Assembly (NCBI GenBank): GCA_023213395.1
Contig: CM041465.1
Location: forward strand, 181,047,741 to 181,111,740
Direction of reading: 5' to 3'
DNA: 64,000 bases
Origin: Cycas panzhihuaensis
Lineage: Eukaryota; Cycadophyta
Part shown: piece by piece, positions 20,931 through 31,482 of the stretch
How the letters are laid out: the number at the start of each line of letters is the position of its first letter
How positions within the stretch are numbered: position 1 is the first letter of the stretch
Translations under genes and position numbers: made by a program
Notes under the pieces: model-generated
The model's input: the letters and a program-made list of their open reading frames with translations, nothing else
The model's database searches: none
Told to the model about the DNA's origin: nothing

Positions 20931-21668
20931 TGGCCCTTCTTGCCACAATAATAACAAACAACATTGACTTTTGATATTTCAATGTTCAAGTTCCCAAACT
21001 ATTTGTTGAAATTCTATTTGGGAGTCAGGTTACCTTTGTACTTGGTCATGAATGCACCTGATGTAGATGGTTCACCCTAATGAGAGTAGATTTACTGCTC
21101 TTGTAGTAAAAGACTTTCGAGTTCATTAAAAGTCATTGTGCCAAGTGTGTCATCTCATGTGATTAAAGAGATAGAACCATTACACTCCCTTGGTAATGCA
21201 TGAAGTGTGGTAGTCACAAGGTCATCCTTTGAAGTTGGTTTCTCAACTGTAATCAATTCATTGTTGATTTCTTTTATTGAGGATAAAATGATGACATAGG
21301 CTCAACATATCTCAATGTATACAACTTGACTTTTGTCATTACACTGTAAGCATCATCTCGCCTTTCATACACTGAAATTAAAATATCCTAAGTTTCCTTT
21401 GAAGTAGAAGCACATGCAATATTTTGATCAACAATAGAATCTACAATCATATGAAAAAATGCTAAGGCTATTTCATCTTTGGCTTCCCAAATAGCAACTA
21501 AAACAAGATCAGAATAAATGACTACATTGCTATCAACTGAACTTCTAGTTCGAACCTGTTTGGAATTCTTTCCAGATACAAATTCTCAAAACTTATTCAT
21601 AATTAACAAATTTTGTGTTTGCTTATTCTGCTTTTGGAAGTTATCTTGACTCATTAACTTTGTGGCAA
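20931..21668 (-). pseudogene. C1 Gag, broken, start lost
   Basis: Minus-strand text reads FQKQNKQTQNLLIMNKF, WEAKDEIALAFFHMIVDS, ERRDDAYSVM and KLYTLR. It lines up with the intact Gag of C3 at 40,726-41,424 (NLLIMNEF, WEAKDEIALAFIRM, ERRDEAHILM). It is missing the first 25 or so codons, ending abruptly where element B's LTR starts at 21,669. GGCAA at 21,664-21,668 would be the target duplication of B, but no partner was found. Confidence 0.75.
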
Positions 21669-22029
21669 TGTTAATGTCACAAGATCATTTTATAATGTTA
21701 GCATTAGTTAAAGTTACTTTTATTTATGTAACTTAGGCTAAAGTGACTTCTGTTAAGTCACTTAAGTCAAAAGCACATAAAGGGCATTTCATTTCATCTG
21801 AGTGTAATTTCACTCGAATGTCATAGGGAGGGAAAATACATATCCTAACCCTAATATGCATTCTCAATTAATAAAAGAATAAAGTACATAGAGAGTGATT
21901 CATTATTATTCACATCTCCTCCTTGAACTCTCATTCTTCTAGCATTCTTGTTGAGTACTTGTTGCATGTCTCTCATATTTTCCATTGTGTAGTGTTTGAG
22001 CACTAGGCCCTAGATCTGTTCTCTCAACA
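21669..22029 (+). repeat. 5' LTR of element B
   Basis: It starts TGTTAATGTCACAAG, resembling element A's GTTAATGTCACAAGG, and ends TCTCAACA. The next bases TGTTATCAAAGCC at 22,032-22,044 are a variant tRNA-Met-type PBS. Confidence 0.75.
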
Positions 22030-22044
22030 AGTGTTATCAAAGCC

Positions 22045-22962
22045 ATGAGGAGATCTAAGTGCCACACTCACTTGCAAGGAAACAGCTATATTTCTCCTCT
22101 CCTTCACCCTCCATGTGAAGAGAGAGTTGAGTATTTTTTTTACTATTTTAGAGCTAAAATTTTTGCAAGTTTATTTCTATCTTCTCTCTCATTTTTCTAC
22201 AGGAAGAAAGGAGAAGTACAACTACTACAGAAGGCAGTCTATTTGCTGGTACAAAAGAGTCTAGAAGTTGGTTTTTAACAGTAGTTTATCAACAATTTAA
22301 AGTGCCAAAATCTGGGCCTTTTTGCCCTTTATTTTCCAAAAATCCAACACAAAGGCAAGAGGAGGTTAATTTTAAGCCTATTTTTCATATCTGAAAGCAG
22401 ACCAGGCTCCTAGAAGATGAATTGTACAACCATCGTACCAACTATACGAATTTCCGTACACTATACAGACAGAAAAATCAAAGTCATCAGATCGAAGTGA
22501 AATTTTGTAGCGAAATGAAATTCGGCCTTGAAAAGGCCCAAAATAGCCAAAAATAGGTTGTTGCCTAGAATTCTGTTTTTTCCAGATCTATACCAATTTT
22601 TGGAGTTTCAACAGATGAAACCAGTCAGATCTGAAGCATTTCGTCCAGATCTATCATTTGGGATAAGTTTCATTGCGATCCAACGATTAGATTATGAAAT
22701 ATCTACGATTTTTCGAAATCTAGCCTCACATTGGACTGCTCATATTTTTGTTTTTTTTTAACTTTTTAGGCACTATTTGAGCTCAAATCGCAAAACTGAC
22801 TGTAGATTTGGGCATCCATCTATCTCATCTATGATTCTGGAAATTTTCTTTTTTCTCGTAAAACATGTCTAAAGGTATAATCTGCCTAAAAAAAATTCTT
22901 AGATTTTTGAGTTTCTGAAATTTTCTATGTAAATTTCTGAATTTTTTACCCTTTCAAAAAAC

Positions 22963-23012
<50 letters not shown>

Positions 23013-24171
23013 GTTTTTTGAAAGGGTAAAAAATTCAGAAATTTACATAGAAAATTTCATAAACTCAAAAATCTAAGAATTTATTTTAAAGGGGTTATTT
23101 GTAGCCATTTTTGGCTTTTTTAGCCCATTTTTGGGCCATCTGTAAATATGAAAAGGCACATGATTATTTGTACTAGCCAATCATCTGGATTGGAGCAATA
23201 TCTGATGATTCAGCATCACACATATGTATGATTTTAATGTTGCAAGCACTTGACACTCAATATTAAGTGCCACTTGGGCACAAAGAGTAGGCACACAATG
23301 GACACATCATCATCACAGGTGGACACATCAGCAAACTAAAGAGAAGCAATTAATTTTTAGTTTTCAGTTGAATTATTATTATATTACATGCATACGAGAA
23401 CATTGAACACTCTCCCTTAAAATCAACTCATTTCATACACTTTACCACCATACTTGTACTTGTTTGCACACTCGCCTGGGTTGAAACACCCAAGTTGGTT
23501 GAATACTAGGCCCTAAGGGAGGTGTGGGTTTCAAGTTAGGCCAGGTCTTAACCGGCATAGTGGTGGAGGGGTAGGTTAGCCATACCTATGGCCTCTAATA
23601 AGGGATCACCCTAATAACCACCCAAGAAAATTGAAACTTTAATCAAGATTAAAATCTAGCCAGTCTAATAACCATCATAGCCCTAGGTAAGCAGTATCGT
23701 TTGACTCTTCACAAAAGATATATCGCCACTTAGTGGTAAACGGGGTGAGGACTAGTAGTACCTAGGCTGCACTATGACTTGGATTTCATCACCAAGCATA
23801 GGTGTGGGTATCGCAGATGAAGGCCTTAATTGAATATACTTAGAAACCCCCTTTAGGCATCGTACAACACCTCACCTACACTTGGACACAAGATTGAGGT
23901 AAGTGGATTGCACACACCCTACACCTGGTCTTAAGCTGTGTTGAACCACTCTTTGCCTTTGCTTCTATAGGCCTATATCTTGATTTGATCACTTATACTT
24001 TACACATCATCAATGATCACTTAGCTTCATATATTATCTTATCTTCATCGTCATTCCTTACTGCAATAGGAGGACTTGCCACACGTGTTAGTGGCTCCAT
24101 CTTCATTCACTTAGTGCTTGTATATACACATTTTTTCATCTCTCTTCTTCATCTTCTACATCCTCATGTCT
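22045..24171 (+). other. Untranslated leader of element B
   Basis: No coding domain was seen. The stretch holds the inverted repeat at 22,893-23,082 and blocks shared with element A's leader near 23,560-23,690. ORFs at 22,045 and 22,528 have no recognisable domain. Confidence 0.6.
22893..23082. repeat. 73-bp inverted repeat around a (TA)n core
   Basis: The left arm 22,893-22,965 and right arm 23,010-23,082 are reverse complements with a single mismatch. About 44 bp of pure TA lie between them. No flanking target duplication was found. The structure would extrude as a cruciform or form a long RNA hairpin. Confidence 0.9.
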
Positions 24172-24702
24172 TCCAACTTTAAACAGAATGTGAACTACAC
24201 TCTCAAGGGAAAGGAGAACTAGGATATTTGGTACACGGGTGTCAAAATCGCAACCAAGTATGAGGGACTTTGGCTGGATCACTTAGAGTTGACCCCAATT
24301 ATACCTGCCACTGCCACCACGCCACAGAGCAATGGCACAGCACCCAATCCACCAGCAACAAATCCAGCCCGACAACAGTGGATCATAGAGGACCAAAAGA
24401 TAAGAGCAAGAATTTTACTTGTCACAGACTATTCCCTACATAATCTTAGTGATGATGCGCAGCACGATACTACCTACAAGGCCCTCGAAGTTCTCAAGAG
24501 AAACTTCAGCACGCATTCAGATTTGGAGTTTGTACACATGGTCATAAAGATGAACAAGATGAGGATTCAAAAAGGGTGCGCTCACGAGATGACTAATGCT
24601 CTCTGCCCCATAAAATAGGCCATTGACAGGGACTTTAAAACCCAGTGTATCACTTGGGCTTTACTGACTCAGTCAAGTCTGTATGTCCTAGATTACAAAA
24701 AC
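24172..24702 (+). pseudogene. Element B Gag, left part
   Basis: Plus-strand text NYTLKGKEN, IWYTGVKIATKYEGLW and ILLVTDYSLHNLSDD matches element A's Gag. It has a stop in GKEN-(stop)-DIW and another before AIDRDFKTQ. The ORF at 24,289-24,618 covers the middle. The sequence from 24,316 on is duplicated at 28,912-29,298 on the other side of C2. Confidence 0.75.
24316..24702 (+). repeat. 387-bp direct duplication flanking C2, left copy
   Basis: It matches 28,912-29,298 with seven substitutions by eye and no indels. It starts ACCACGCCACAGAGC and ends GATTACAAAAAC. Confidence 0.9.
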
Positions 24703-25231
24703 CTTATGTTTACATGTTAAGCTTCATGTACTTTATGTTAATGTATTATGTGCGCTTTAATGTATTATGTGCACTTTTGTACTTTAGGGGTGACTTTATC
24801 ACTTAAGTGATAAAGTACACACCCACTTTATGTCTAGTGACATAACGTTGTCACTTGAGGGTTAAATAACTCCCTTGCACTTTTGCTCACAAGAGCTCCT
24901 AAAGGACACTTGTCCTTCATGCAAGCATGCATTGCATGATTGACACTTGTCAATCATGCAATAGCCTTTGGCCACTCATCTCCCTCTATTTAATGAGGCC
25001 TCTCTTCATTGTTTCTCATCAAGAGTTGGAGCTACTTTGTTATTCTATCAATTTGCTAATCAAGCTGAGCATTCTTTGGTGGTTGGACCAATTCCAACAC
25101 CACACATTTGGTATCTTTGTCTTACTCCTCTTTCTCTCTTTGTGTTTTATCTTGTTGATGCTTAATGCATGTTATGCTTTTGTGTTTTGTTATGATCTTG
25201 GACTTGTGAAGCCATTTGGCCCATTCTAACA
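24703..25231 (+). repeat. 5' LTR of C2
   Basis: It ends CCATTCTAACA and lacks the first ~6 bases. The 24-nt dyad is at 24,793-24,816 and the 14-bp-stem dyad at 24,931-24,962. A TATA-like CTATTTAATGAGG follows at about 24,986. Confidence 0.85.
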
Positions 25232-25245
25232 TTTGGTATTAGAGC

Positions 25246-26968
25246 TTAGGTTTGGTGGTGCTGGTTGGTATCCATCAAATGTAGTGCCTGCTGCCTCATT
25301 TTGATCTTCATTAGATAATCCTCCCAATTACCTCCATTGTCTACACATTTGAGAAGAAATGTCTGGATCTCATTTGCCTCCCGCCCTTGCGTTAAATCAC
25401 ACTTCGAGCAGGCGTGCCGACTAAATCCTACACTGGATGGAATCTGCACAGGAGCTTCCACACGGGGCCTGCACACGGGCCTGCACTGGACAAGAGTCGC
25501 ACGAAGCTGAAGTCTCACGGAGCCCTGCACGCGGGCCTGCACACGAGAGCCACACGAAGCTGAAGTCCGCATGTTCTGAACCCTGCACGGGGGCCGCACG
25601 GAGTGGAGCACACATCTGAGGCGACAGAGAGAGCCGCGTTACGAACCACGCAGGAGGCCGCGCGTCGTGAACCACACGCAGGGGTTGCACTGGACGGAAC
25701 CTGCACACGGAGAAGCCACGGAAGACGCACGAGAGCCGTGCATACGGGAGTCGCAAGGAGTGGAGCCGCCACGGGAGCAGCCGCCGCCTATTGGAAGGTT
25801 CGAATTAGTCTCCACAGAGTTTGGAGACGCTTAATGGGAGCCGCCAAAATAAATCGAAAAATAAAACCAAATTCGATTTTGGCCCATTTGATATATGCAC
25901 TTTAGCATATTATAGAGAATATGCGTAGTTTAATTCAAGTCTTTTCTTTAAAGTTCTTTTTTAAAAAGGAAACTTTTATAAATGAAATTTTTCATCAAGT
26001 AGGGTCCACTGCTTTAAGAAGATTTTAAGCTATTCAGCTTTTAATCTTTACTTAAGTTTTTAATCTTAAAGAGATTTTTAAGATGTTGGCAGCTTAAATA
26101 CTTTGAGAAGTTTTTTTTAGTGAAATTCATCCTCCTTTATAAAGCATTTTCTGGTGGCACATAAGAGTATTTTTTGTACTTTTTAAGGATTAAAATCTTC
26201 TTGTTGGATAGAGGATTCATTAAATGACTTATGCCAAGTCATTCTCCTCTCTTTGAAGATTTAAATTACAAGATTTAAGTACTTGTAAAGACTCCCTACG
26301 CAGTGTTCTATTGATGCAAAGTTGCAAAAAAGGTTGATTTTAGCCTTCATTTCTTGTTTTTTAAGCTCTTTTAGCAATCATTTAAATGCTATAAAAGCAT
26401 TAAGAGCTTAATCGAAGTGATTATTAAGTATTTTCATATTGAAAAGGTGACATTCATCACCATTTGAGCTAATTTTTTGGCACCTTGCATGGTGTCCCGT
26501 AGCCTTCAAAATCTCAAAAAATGAGGCTGAAATACCTGTACTTAATAAAATCACTCTTTCTGTTGGATTGTTGGGACTATTTTAAAATCTCAACAACTTG
26601 GTGCTTGGCGTACATTTCGTACAATTTGGCAAGTGGTTCTCTCTCTACATCAGCTTTGGAGCATTAAAACGAACCCGCTTTTGCACTCGTCATCAAGTTC
26701 TGCTTCATTTTTAAGTACTAAACACTCAAAGTATTGACATTTGCAAGACATATTGTACTCAAACACTTCAACATTTTTACTTGGATTTCAAAAGCACTTA
26801 AAACACTTAATCAAGTGCTCATTTAATGTACTAAATTTGCTTCTTAAGAAGCCTCTCATTGTAAACTTAAGTACATCATCCAAGTAAATGTATCTTAAAA
26901 ATTTACTTTAAAACTTTCTAAAAGTGAATTTAAAATCTGGTTGGAGAGACTTGAAAAAGGTTTAAACC
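25246..26968 (+). other. C2 untranslated leader with a GC-rich block
   Basis: About 25,430-25,790 is strongly GC- and CpG-rich with repeated 'gcctgcac' and 'cacacg' words, against AT-rich surroundings. Overlapping ORFs in several frames there are a base-composition effect. The rest is AT-rich and aligns with C3's leader at 39,400-40,700. Confidence 0.65.
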
Positions 26969-27793
26969 TTGCCTCTGCTACATTTAACTTGGACCAACTC
27001 ACTAGCCGAAGTCCTCCACCCCTCATCACTCCATCCAGTCGTTAGATCTTCTTGTAAAATCAGGACTGGTGGTTTCGTTAGAAGGTGGAACTTAAGCGAC
27101 AAAGCTTTGAAGTTACCAGGTTATTTGCTAGCTTTTAAGCATACAAGTAAAAAATGGCCAGTTTATCAGATGGACGTGAAGAGCGCCTTTCTTAATGGCG
27201 ATCTTCAAGAGGAGGTATACTTGGAGCAACCTCCTGGTTACAAAGTACAAGGCAAGGAGCATCTAGTGTGTCGCCTCAAAAAGGCTTTATATGGCTTGAA
27301 ACAAGCTCCTAGGGCATGGTATTCAAAAATCGATGACTACTTCTTGAGACATGGGTTTTATCGATCTACTTCAGATCCTAATTTGTACATCAAACATGAA
27401 CAAAACCATGTCACTTTTATTGCCTTATATGTAGATGACTTAGCGATCACTGGTGATGACACTAAGCTCATAAAGATTCTCCAGGATGATTTGAAGAGAA
27501 GTTTCGAGATGACTGATCTTAGACTTCTCCATTATTTTTTAGGCTTTGAGGTATGGCAACAGCCAGGCTATATCTTCATCTCCCAAGCAAAATATTCTTG
27601 GGACATCTTGCAGAGGTTTAGGATGCATGACTGCAAGACAGCGCCTACTCCAATGGAGAACGGAACCAAGCTTACTCTTAATGAGGAAGCTGAACCCGCA
27701 GATCTCACTCTTTACCGACAGTTAATTAGTAGTCTCATCTATCTCACCAACACTCGTCTGAACATTTCATTTGCAGTTGGGATTTGTTCTTGA
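26969..27793 (+). CDS. Leader-RT fusion ORF of C2
   Basis: A 274-aa open frame begins in sequence that is untranslated leader in C3. From about residue 62 it becomes Copia [54 protein letters not shown] (active site YVDD) and [11 protein letters not shown]. It ends inside the connection region at LNISFAVGICS. The fusion follows a deletion between the leader near 'gatggctgcc' (C3 40,720s) and RT near 'aatggccagt', with ATGGC shared at both edges. The N-terminal RT lobe is missing, so enzyme activity is not expected. Whether it is translated is unknown. Confidence 0.65.
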   Translation: MPLLHLTWTNSLAEVLHPSSLHPVVRSSCKIRTGGFVRRWNLSDKALKLPGYLLAFKHTSKKWPVYQMDVKSAFLNGDLQEEVYLEQPPGYKVQGKEHLVCRLKKALYGLKQAPRAWYSKIDDYFLRHGFYRSTSDPNLYIKHEQNHVTFIALYVDDLAITGDDTKLIKILQDDLKRSFEMTDLRLLHYFLGFEVWQQPGYIFISQAKYSWDILQRFRMHDCKTAPTPMENGTKLTLNEEAEPADLTLYRQLISSLIYLTNTRLNISFAVGICS

Positions 27794-28320
27794 TTCATGT
27801 CTCAACCCAATCAGAAGCATTGGAAGGCAGCCAAACGCATACTCAAGTACATCAAAGGTACATTACATCTTGGCCTTGAGTATGCACATAATGAGAACTT
27901 CACTTTGGAAGGGTTCTCCAGGTCGATTAGGCAGGATGCTAGGATAGCAGGAGATCAACCTCGAGTTACTGTTTTACCCTTGGTTCAGCAGCTGTTTCGT
28001 GGAGTTGCAAGAAGCAACCAAATGTTACCTTGTCCTCCACCGGCAGTACAAAGCTATAGTCGGTAGCGACTGCGAGGCTATCCGCTCTGACAGATTCTTG
28101 GGGAACTTGGACTTGAGCAGGATCAGCCTACCAACATTCATTGCGACAATCAGAGTGTGCTCAAGCTAACTAAGAATCCCGTCTTTCATGCACGGACCAA
28201 GCATATTGAAGTTCACCACCATTTCATTAGAGAGCACGTACACAGTGGTGAGATCAACCTTCAGTATCGACCAATAGAGCAAAGACAATGAGACATCTTT
28301 ACCAAGCCACTTGGTAGAGA
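27794..28320 (+). pseudogene. C2 RNase H, broken
   Basis: MSQPNQKHWKAAKRILKYIKGTL and LEYAHNENFTLEGFS begin the RNase H region after a stop. It continues frameshifted through WCSCKKQ-like and HCDNQSVLKL-like text to the tail VHSGEINLQY. Catalytic order is recognisable, but the frame is broken at about 27,793, 27,930 and 28,065. Confidence 0.75.
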
Positions 28321-28382
28321 AATTTGTAAAATTTAGAGATGGTCTAGGGGTCCGACTTAACATTGTAAACAATAAGGGGGGG

Positions 28383-28911
28383 TGTTAAACCTTATGTTTA
28401 TCTTATGTTTACATGTTAAGCTTTATGTACTTTATGTTAATGTATTATGTGCACTTTTGTACTTTAGGGGTGACTTTATCACTTAAGTGATAAAGTACAC
28501 ACCCACTTTATGTCTAGTGACATAACGTTGTCACTTCAGAGTTAAATGACCCCCTTGCACTTTTGCTCACAAGAGCTCCTAAAGGACACTTGTCCTTCAT
28601 GCAAGCATGCATTGCATGATTGACACTTGTCAATCATGCAATAGCCTTTGGCCTCTCATCTCCCTCTATTTAATGAGGCCTCTCTTCATTGTTTCTCATC
28701 AAGAGTTGGAGCTACTTTGTTATTCTGTCAGTTTGTTAATCAAGCTAAGCATTCTTTGGTGGTTGGACCAATTCCAACACCACACATTTGGTATCTTTGT
28801 CTTGCTCCTCTTTCTCTCTTTGTGTTTTATCTTGTTGATGCTTAATGCATGTTATGCTTTTGTGTTTTGTTATGATCTTGGACTTGTGAAGCTATTTGCC
28901 CCATTCTAACA
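28383..28911 (+). repeat. 3' LTR of C2
   Basis: It starts TGTTAAACCTTATG right after a G-run polypurine tract and ends CTAACA. Dyad at 28,473-28,496. An 11-bp direct repeat of 'cttatgttta' near its start is absent from the 5' LTR. Confidence 0.9.
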
Positions 28912-29680
28912 ACCACGCCACAGAGCAACGGCACAGCACCCAATCCACCAGCAACAAATCCAGCTCGACAACAGTGGATCATAGAGGACCAAAAGATAAG
29001 AGCAAGAATTTTACTTGTCACAGACTATTCCCTACATAATCTTAGTGATGATGCGCAGCACGATACTACCTACAAGGCCCTCGAAGTTCTCAAGAGAAAC
29101 TTCAGCACGCGTTCAGATTTGGAGTTTGTACACATGGTCATAAAGATGAACAAGATGAGGATTCAAAAAGGGTGCGCTCACGAGATGATTAATGCTCTCT
29201 GCCCCATCAAATAGGCCATTGATAGGGACTTTAAAACCCAGTGTATCACTTGGGCTTTACTGACTCAGTCGAGTCTGTATGTCCTAGATTACAAAAACTT
29301 GCTCAAGAATCTTCAGTCATTTGGCACATTGAAGACCCTTGACTTCAAAGCTTTAGCTGAGAAGTTTATTGAACATGATAAGACCTTTACAACCAACTTC
29401 CCAATATCAAATCCACTTCCAAATGCAGCTTTTGAAGCAGAAGTGGACAAGAAAGTTTTCTTCACTAAATAGCAAATAGCAGGGTCACCCTTCATGCTGA
29501 GGAAGAAAAGCTCGCGAAAGAGGTAGGGGCAAGCAACAGGGACAGCAGCAACAACAACAACAAAACACCCAATACAGATAGTCTCCCTAACAAAGGCAAC
29601 AACAGAATAGCGGTCAAAGAACAAACAAGGGCAGCAACAGAATAGCCAATCAGAGACAGTCTAGGCAAACTAAACTATTA
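28912..29680 (+). pseudogene. Element B Gag, right part
   Basis: The first 387 bp repeat 24,316-24,702. Capsid text then continues as LKNLQSFGTLKTLDFKAL, EHDKTF and NPLPNAAFEAE, matching element A. A Gln-rich run follows at about 29,530-29,570. It ends before the zinc knuckle at about 29,680. Confidence 0.75.
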
Positions 29681-29689
29681 TTCGTAATA

Positions 29690-30240
29690 ATTCACTAGCA
29701 TCCAATTATTATTTATTTATTAGTTAAAAGGTCCATTAGGCTTATATATGCATTTCAAGTCCACGAATTTACATCTTTGATTCTCAAACAATTCATAATC
29801 AGAACACTATGATGCAAACCTATAAGCATCTAAAAACATAGTAGGCGAGTAATAGCCAACTCCCATGATACTTTCTACCACAGAATGTCCAAATAAGTGT
29901 CCTCCACATATACCACAACATTTAGCAAGAATGCGTATAGACGCAAGCTCAAAGATACACTTAAGGAGAGTGTTATCTTGTGAACCATGATAAAATTCAT
30001 CACCCAAAATAATGTAGCTGGTTTAGCTTCTATCTCAAACAAGGAAGGTAGCAGTATGGAGATTAAGGATGAACATGTTGAATGTCCTTAGTTGGTACAT
30101 TACAGGCATTGTCAACTCATGCAAGAGGGCTACAATTAGGAGAATTAATCACAGGTTCCCTTAATTAGACATTTTGTGCTTATAAGAGATTAAGTGCTCT
30201 AGCGCTAACCTTAAATTTGCTTTAGCTTTTATTTGGCTAA
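29690..30240 (-). pseudogene. Ty3/Gypsy integrase HHCC fragment
   Basis: The minus-strand ORF at 30,007-29,807 reads KCCGICGGHLFGHSVVESIM and GYYSPTMFLDAYRF. This fits the Gypsy integrase zinc-binding pattern 'H.G.CGGH......I...GYYWPTM..DA....C..CQ'. The ORF stops before the C..C pair. Nothing further was identified in this interval. It differs from G1, which lacks integrase. Confidence 0.7.
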
Positions 30241-31316
30241 AGTGTGCACAACTCGCCACCTCTCACCAAGAGAGAAAAGGAGGGGTTGCACTTTTGATCA
30301 ATCATGTGGTTGTTAGTAAGATTATTCAGTTCATCCTAACCCAAAAAACAAATGTGTGTGGCTTTTGCTCAATCTCGATAACTTGTTGCTTGGCATTGTT
30401 AATATCTATGGCCCAAATAGCCCTACAAAAACGGAAACCCTACAAGATTGGCCTTTTAATAATTTGCCTAAGGCCTCATGGCTCCTTTATGGAGACTTTA
30501 ATATCATTGAGTTATTAAAGGGTAAGGTTTCTAGAAGACCTTTTAGGCAGAATCAAGGTAAGAGATGTGCATGTACATGTTTTAAAAAAAGGTTGACCTT
30601 ATACTATCCCAACACGAAGAGGAGGGGCGAAGGGCGTGATCCTTGGTTGACATAGTCCAATCTTCAAGCCAAGCATGATAGAATCCTCACAAGCCTCGAT
30701 AGAGTCATCATCTCTAATGATTTTCAATTTCAAATTCTCTCAAAGGTAGGTAGGCGCTGAAAGTGCTAAGTGAGATGCTCCTGTCAAACCACTATTGCAT
30801 CTCCTTTCTTGTTCCCTAGGTAGCTAGTAAAACACCGACTCAAAATCATTTTTTAAGCATAATGTTTCACACTTATCCGCATCAATGTGCCTTAGAGGTA
30901 TCAAACACATGTGGTATCTCTCATCATTCCCTATGGCAAATAAGGCTTGAACACCTAGTGGGAGAAGGATGTTAGCAAGGTTGTCTCTTTCTTATAGGGG
31001 TATGGTAAACAAGTTACCTTGTTCAAACAAAGGGATGAATGAGAATGGTCTAGGAAATTTTTTGATGCTAGGGTTTTGTTAAAAACTAGCCACATTGATG
31101 AAAAGCTTCAAACGCAGGTGGCTTGAATATTGCAAGATCAAAGGAGCCTAGATTCTATCTCAAGTATAGTAGATCCAAAAAAGAGACCACAATTGAAATT
31201 TATTCCTTTAGGCACTTAGAAACAAGCATGCAACAAAGGATATGAAGCCTTTTAAAACCCCCTTATGGCAAAATATCAAGCCAAGAAGAGATCGTTGAGT
31301 TCATAGCACATTATAT
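30241..31316 (+). pseudogene. LINE (L1-type) endonuclease scrap
   Basis: Plus-strand frames read NLLLGIVNIYGPNSPTKTE, WLLYGDFNIIE and later RILTSLDRVIISNDF. The order 'NIYAPN...WL..GDFN......LDR..I' is the apurinic-type endonuclease of plant L1-like ORF2. Frameshifts at about 30,360 and 30,640 break it. Decayed text downstream (to about 31,300) may be the linker toward RT. No poly(A) tail or target duplication was seen. Confidence 0.7.
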
Positions 31317-31482
31317 GTCAAAAGTTAATGTTTAATGTCTAAGTGTCCAAAGTGTTTAGGTGAATGTCATATCTAGCGATCAATATTACAATATTAATGT
31401 AATGCACACTTGTGTAAGTAAGTAGTCATTAGGCTATTGGTCAATAAATAGGTGTTATGTCATTGGTTGTGTTAGAGGTCAC

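Larger units (their letters stand above)
8890..21668 (-). mobile_element. Copia element C1, minus strand, split by element A
   Basis: On the minus strand, from right to left, gag (about 21,668-20,930), zinc knuckle and protease (about 20,930-20,560), pre-integrase (20,560-20,347), then, beyond the inserted element A, integrase (12,532-11,529), RT (11,132-10,268), RNase H and LTR (9,688 leftward) follow in Copia order. The reading resumes across the insertion between 'KDQVIA' and 'LYKLDASN'. Its LTR start TGTTAAACC and its protein sequence place it in the same family as C2, C3 and C4. The gag start and 5' LTR are missing where element B abuts at 21,669. Confidence 0.8.
24703..28911 (+). mobile_element. 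Copia element C2, internally deleted
   Basis: LTRs at 24,703-25,231 and 28,383-28,911 are near-identical. The PBS TGGTATTAGAGC (25,234-25,245) and polypurine run before 28,383 are present. The left LTR lacks its first bases: TGTTAAACC is read as AAACC overlapping host AAAAAC. Gag, protease, integrase and the RT start are deleted. The leader is fused directly to RT near 27,150. The flanks carry a 387-bp duplication and not a 5-bp one. Confidence 0.85.
21669..29680 (+). mobile_element. Copia element B, 3'-truncated, split by C2
   Basis: A 361-bp 5' LTR (21,669-22,029) is followed by a long leader and Gag of the same lineage as element A. Gag is interrupted by C2 (24,703-28,911) and resumes with a 387-bp overlap to about 29,680. 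It stops just before the expected zinc knuckle. No pol or 3' LTR was found, so the 3' part was deleted. Confidence 0.75.

Noticed and set aside
22979-23010. Inverted repeat as a MITE
   Set aside because: No TA or TTA target duplication or known terminal motif was found; a simple inverted duplication around a TA tract fits better.
25246-25905. Overlapping long ORFs in several frames on both strands
   Set aside because: They come from a GC-rich, stop-poor repeat block in an untranslated leader; none has a domain and the frames overlap each other.
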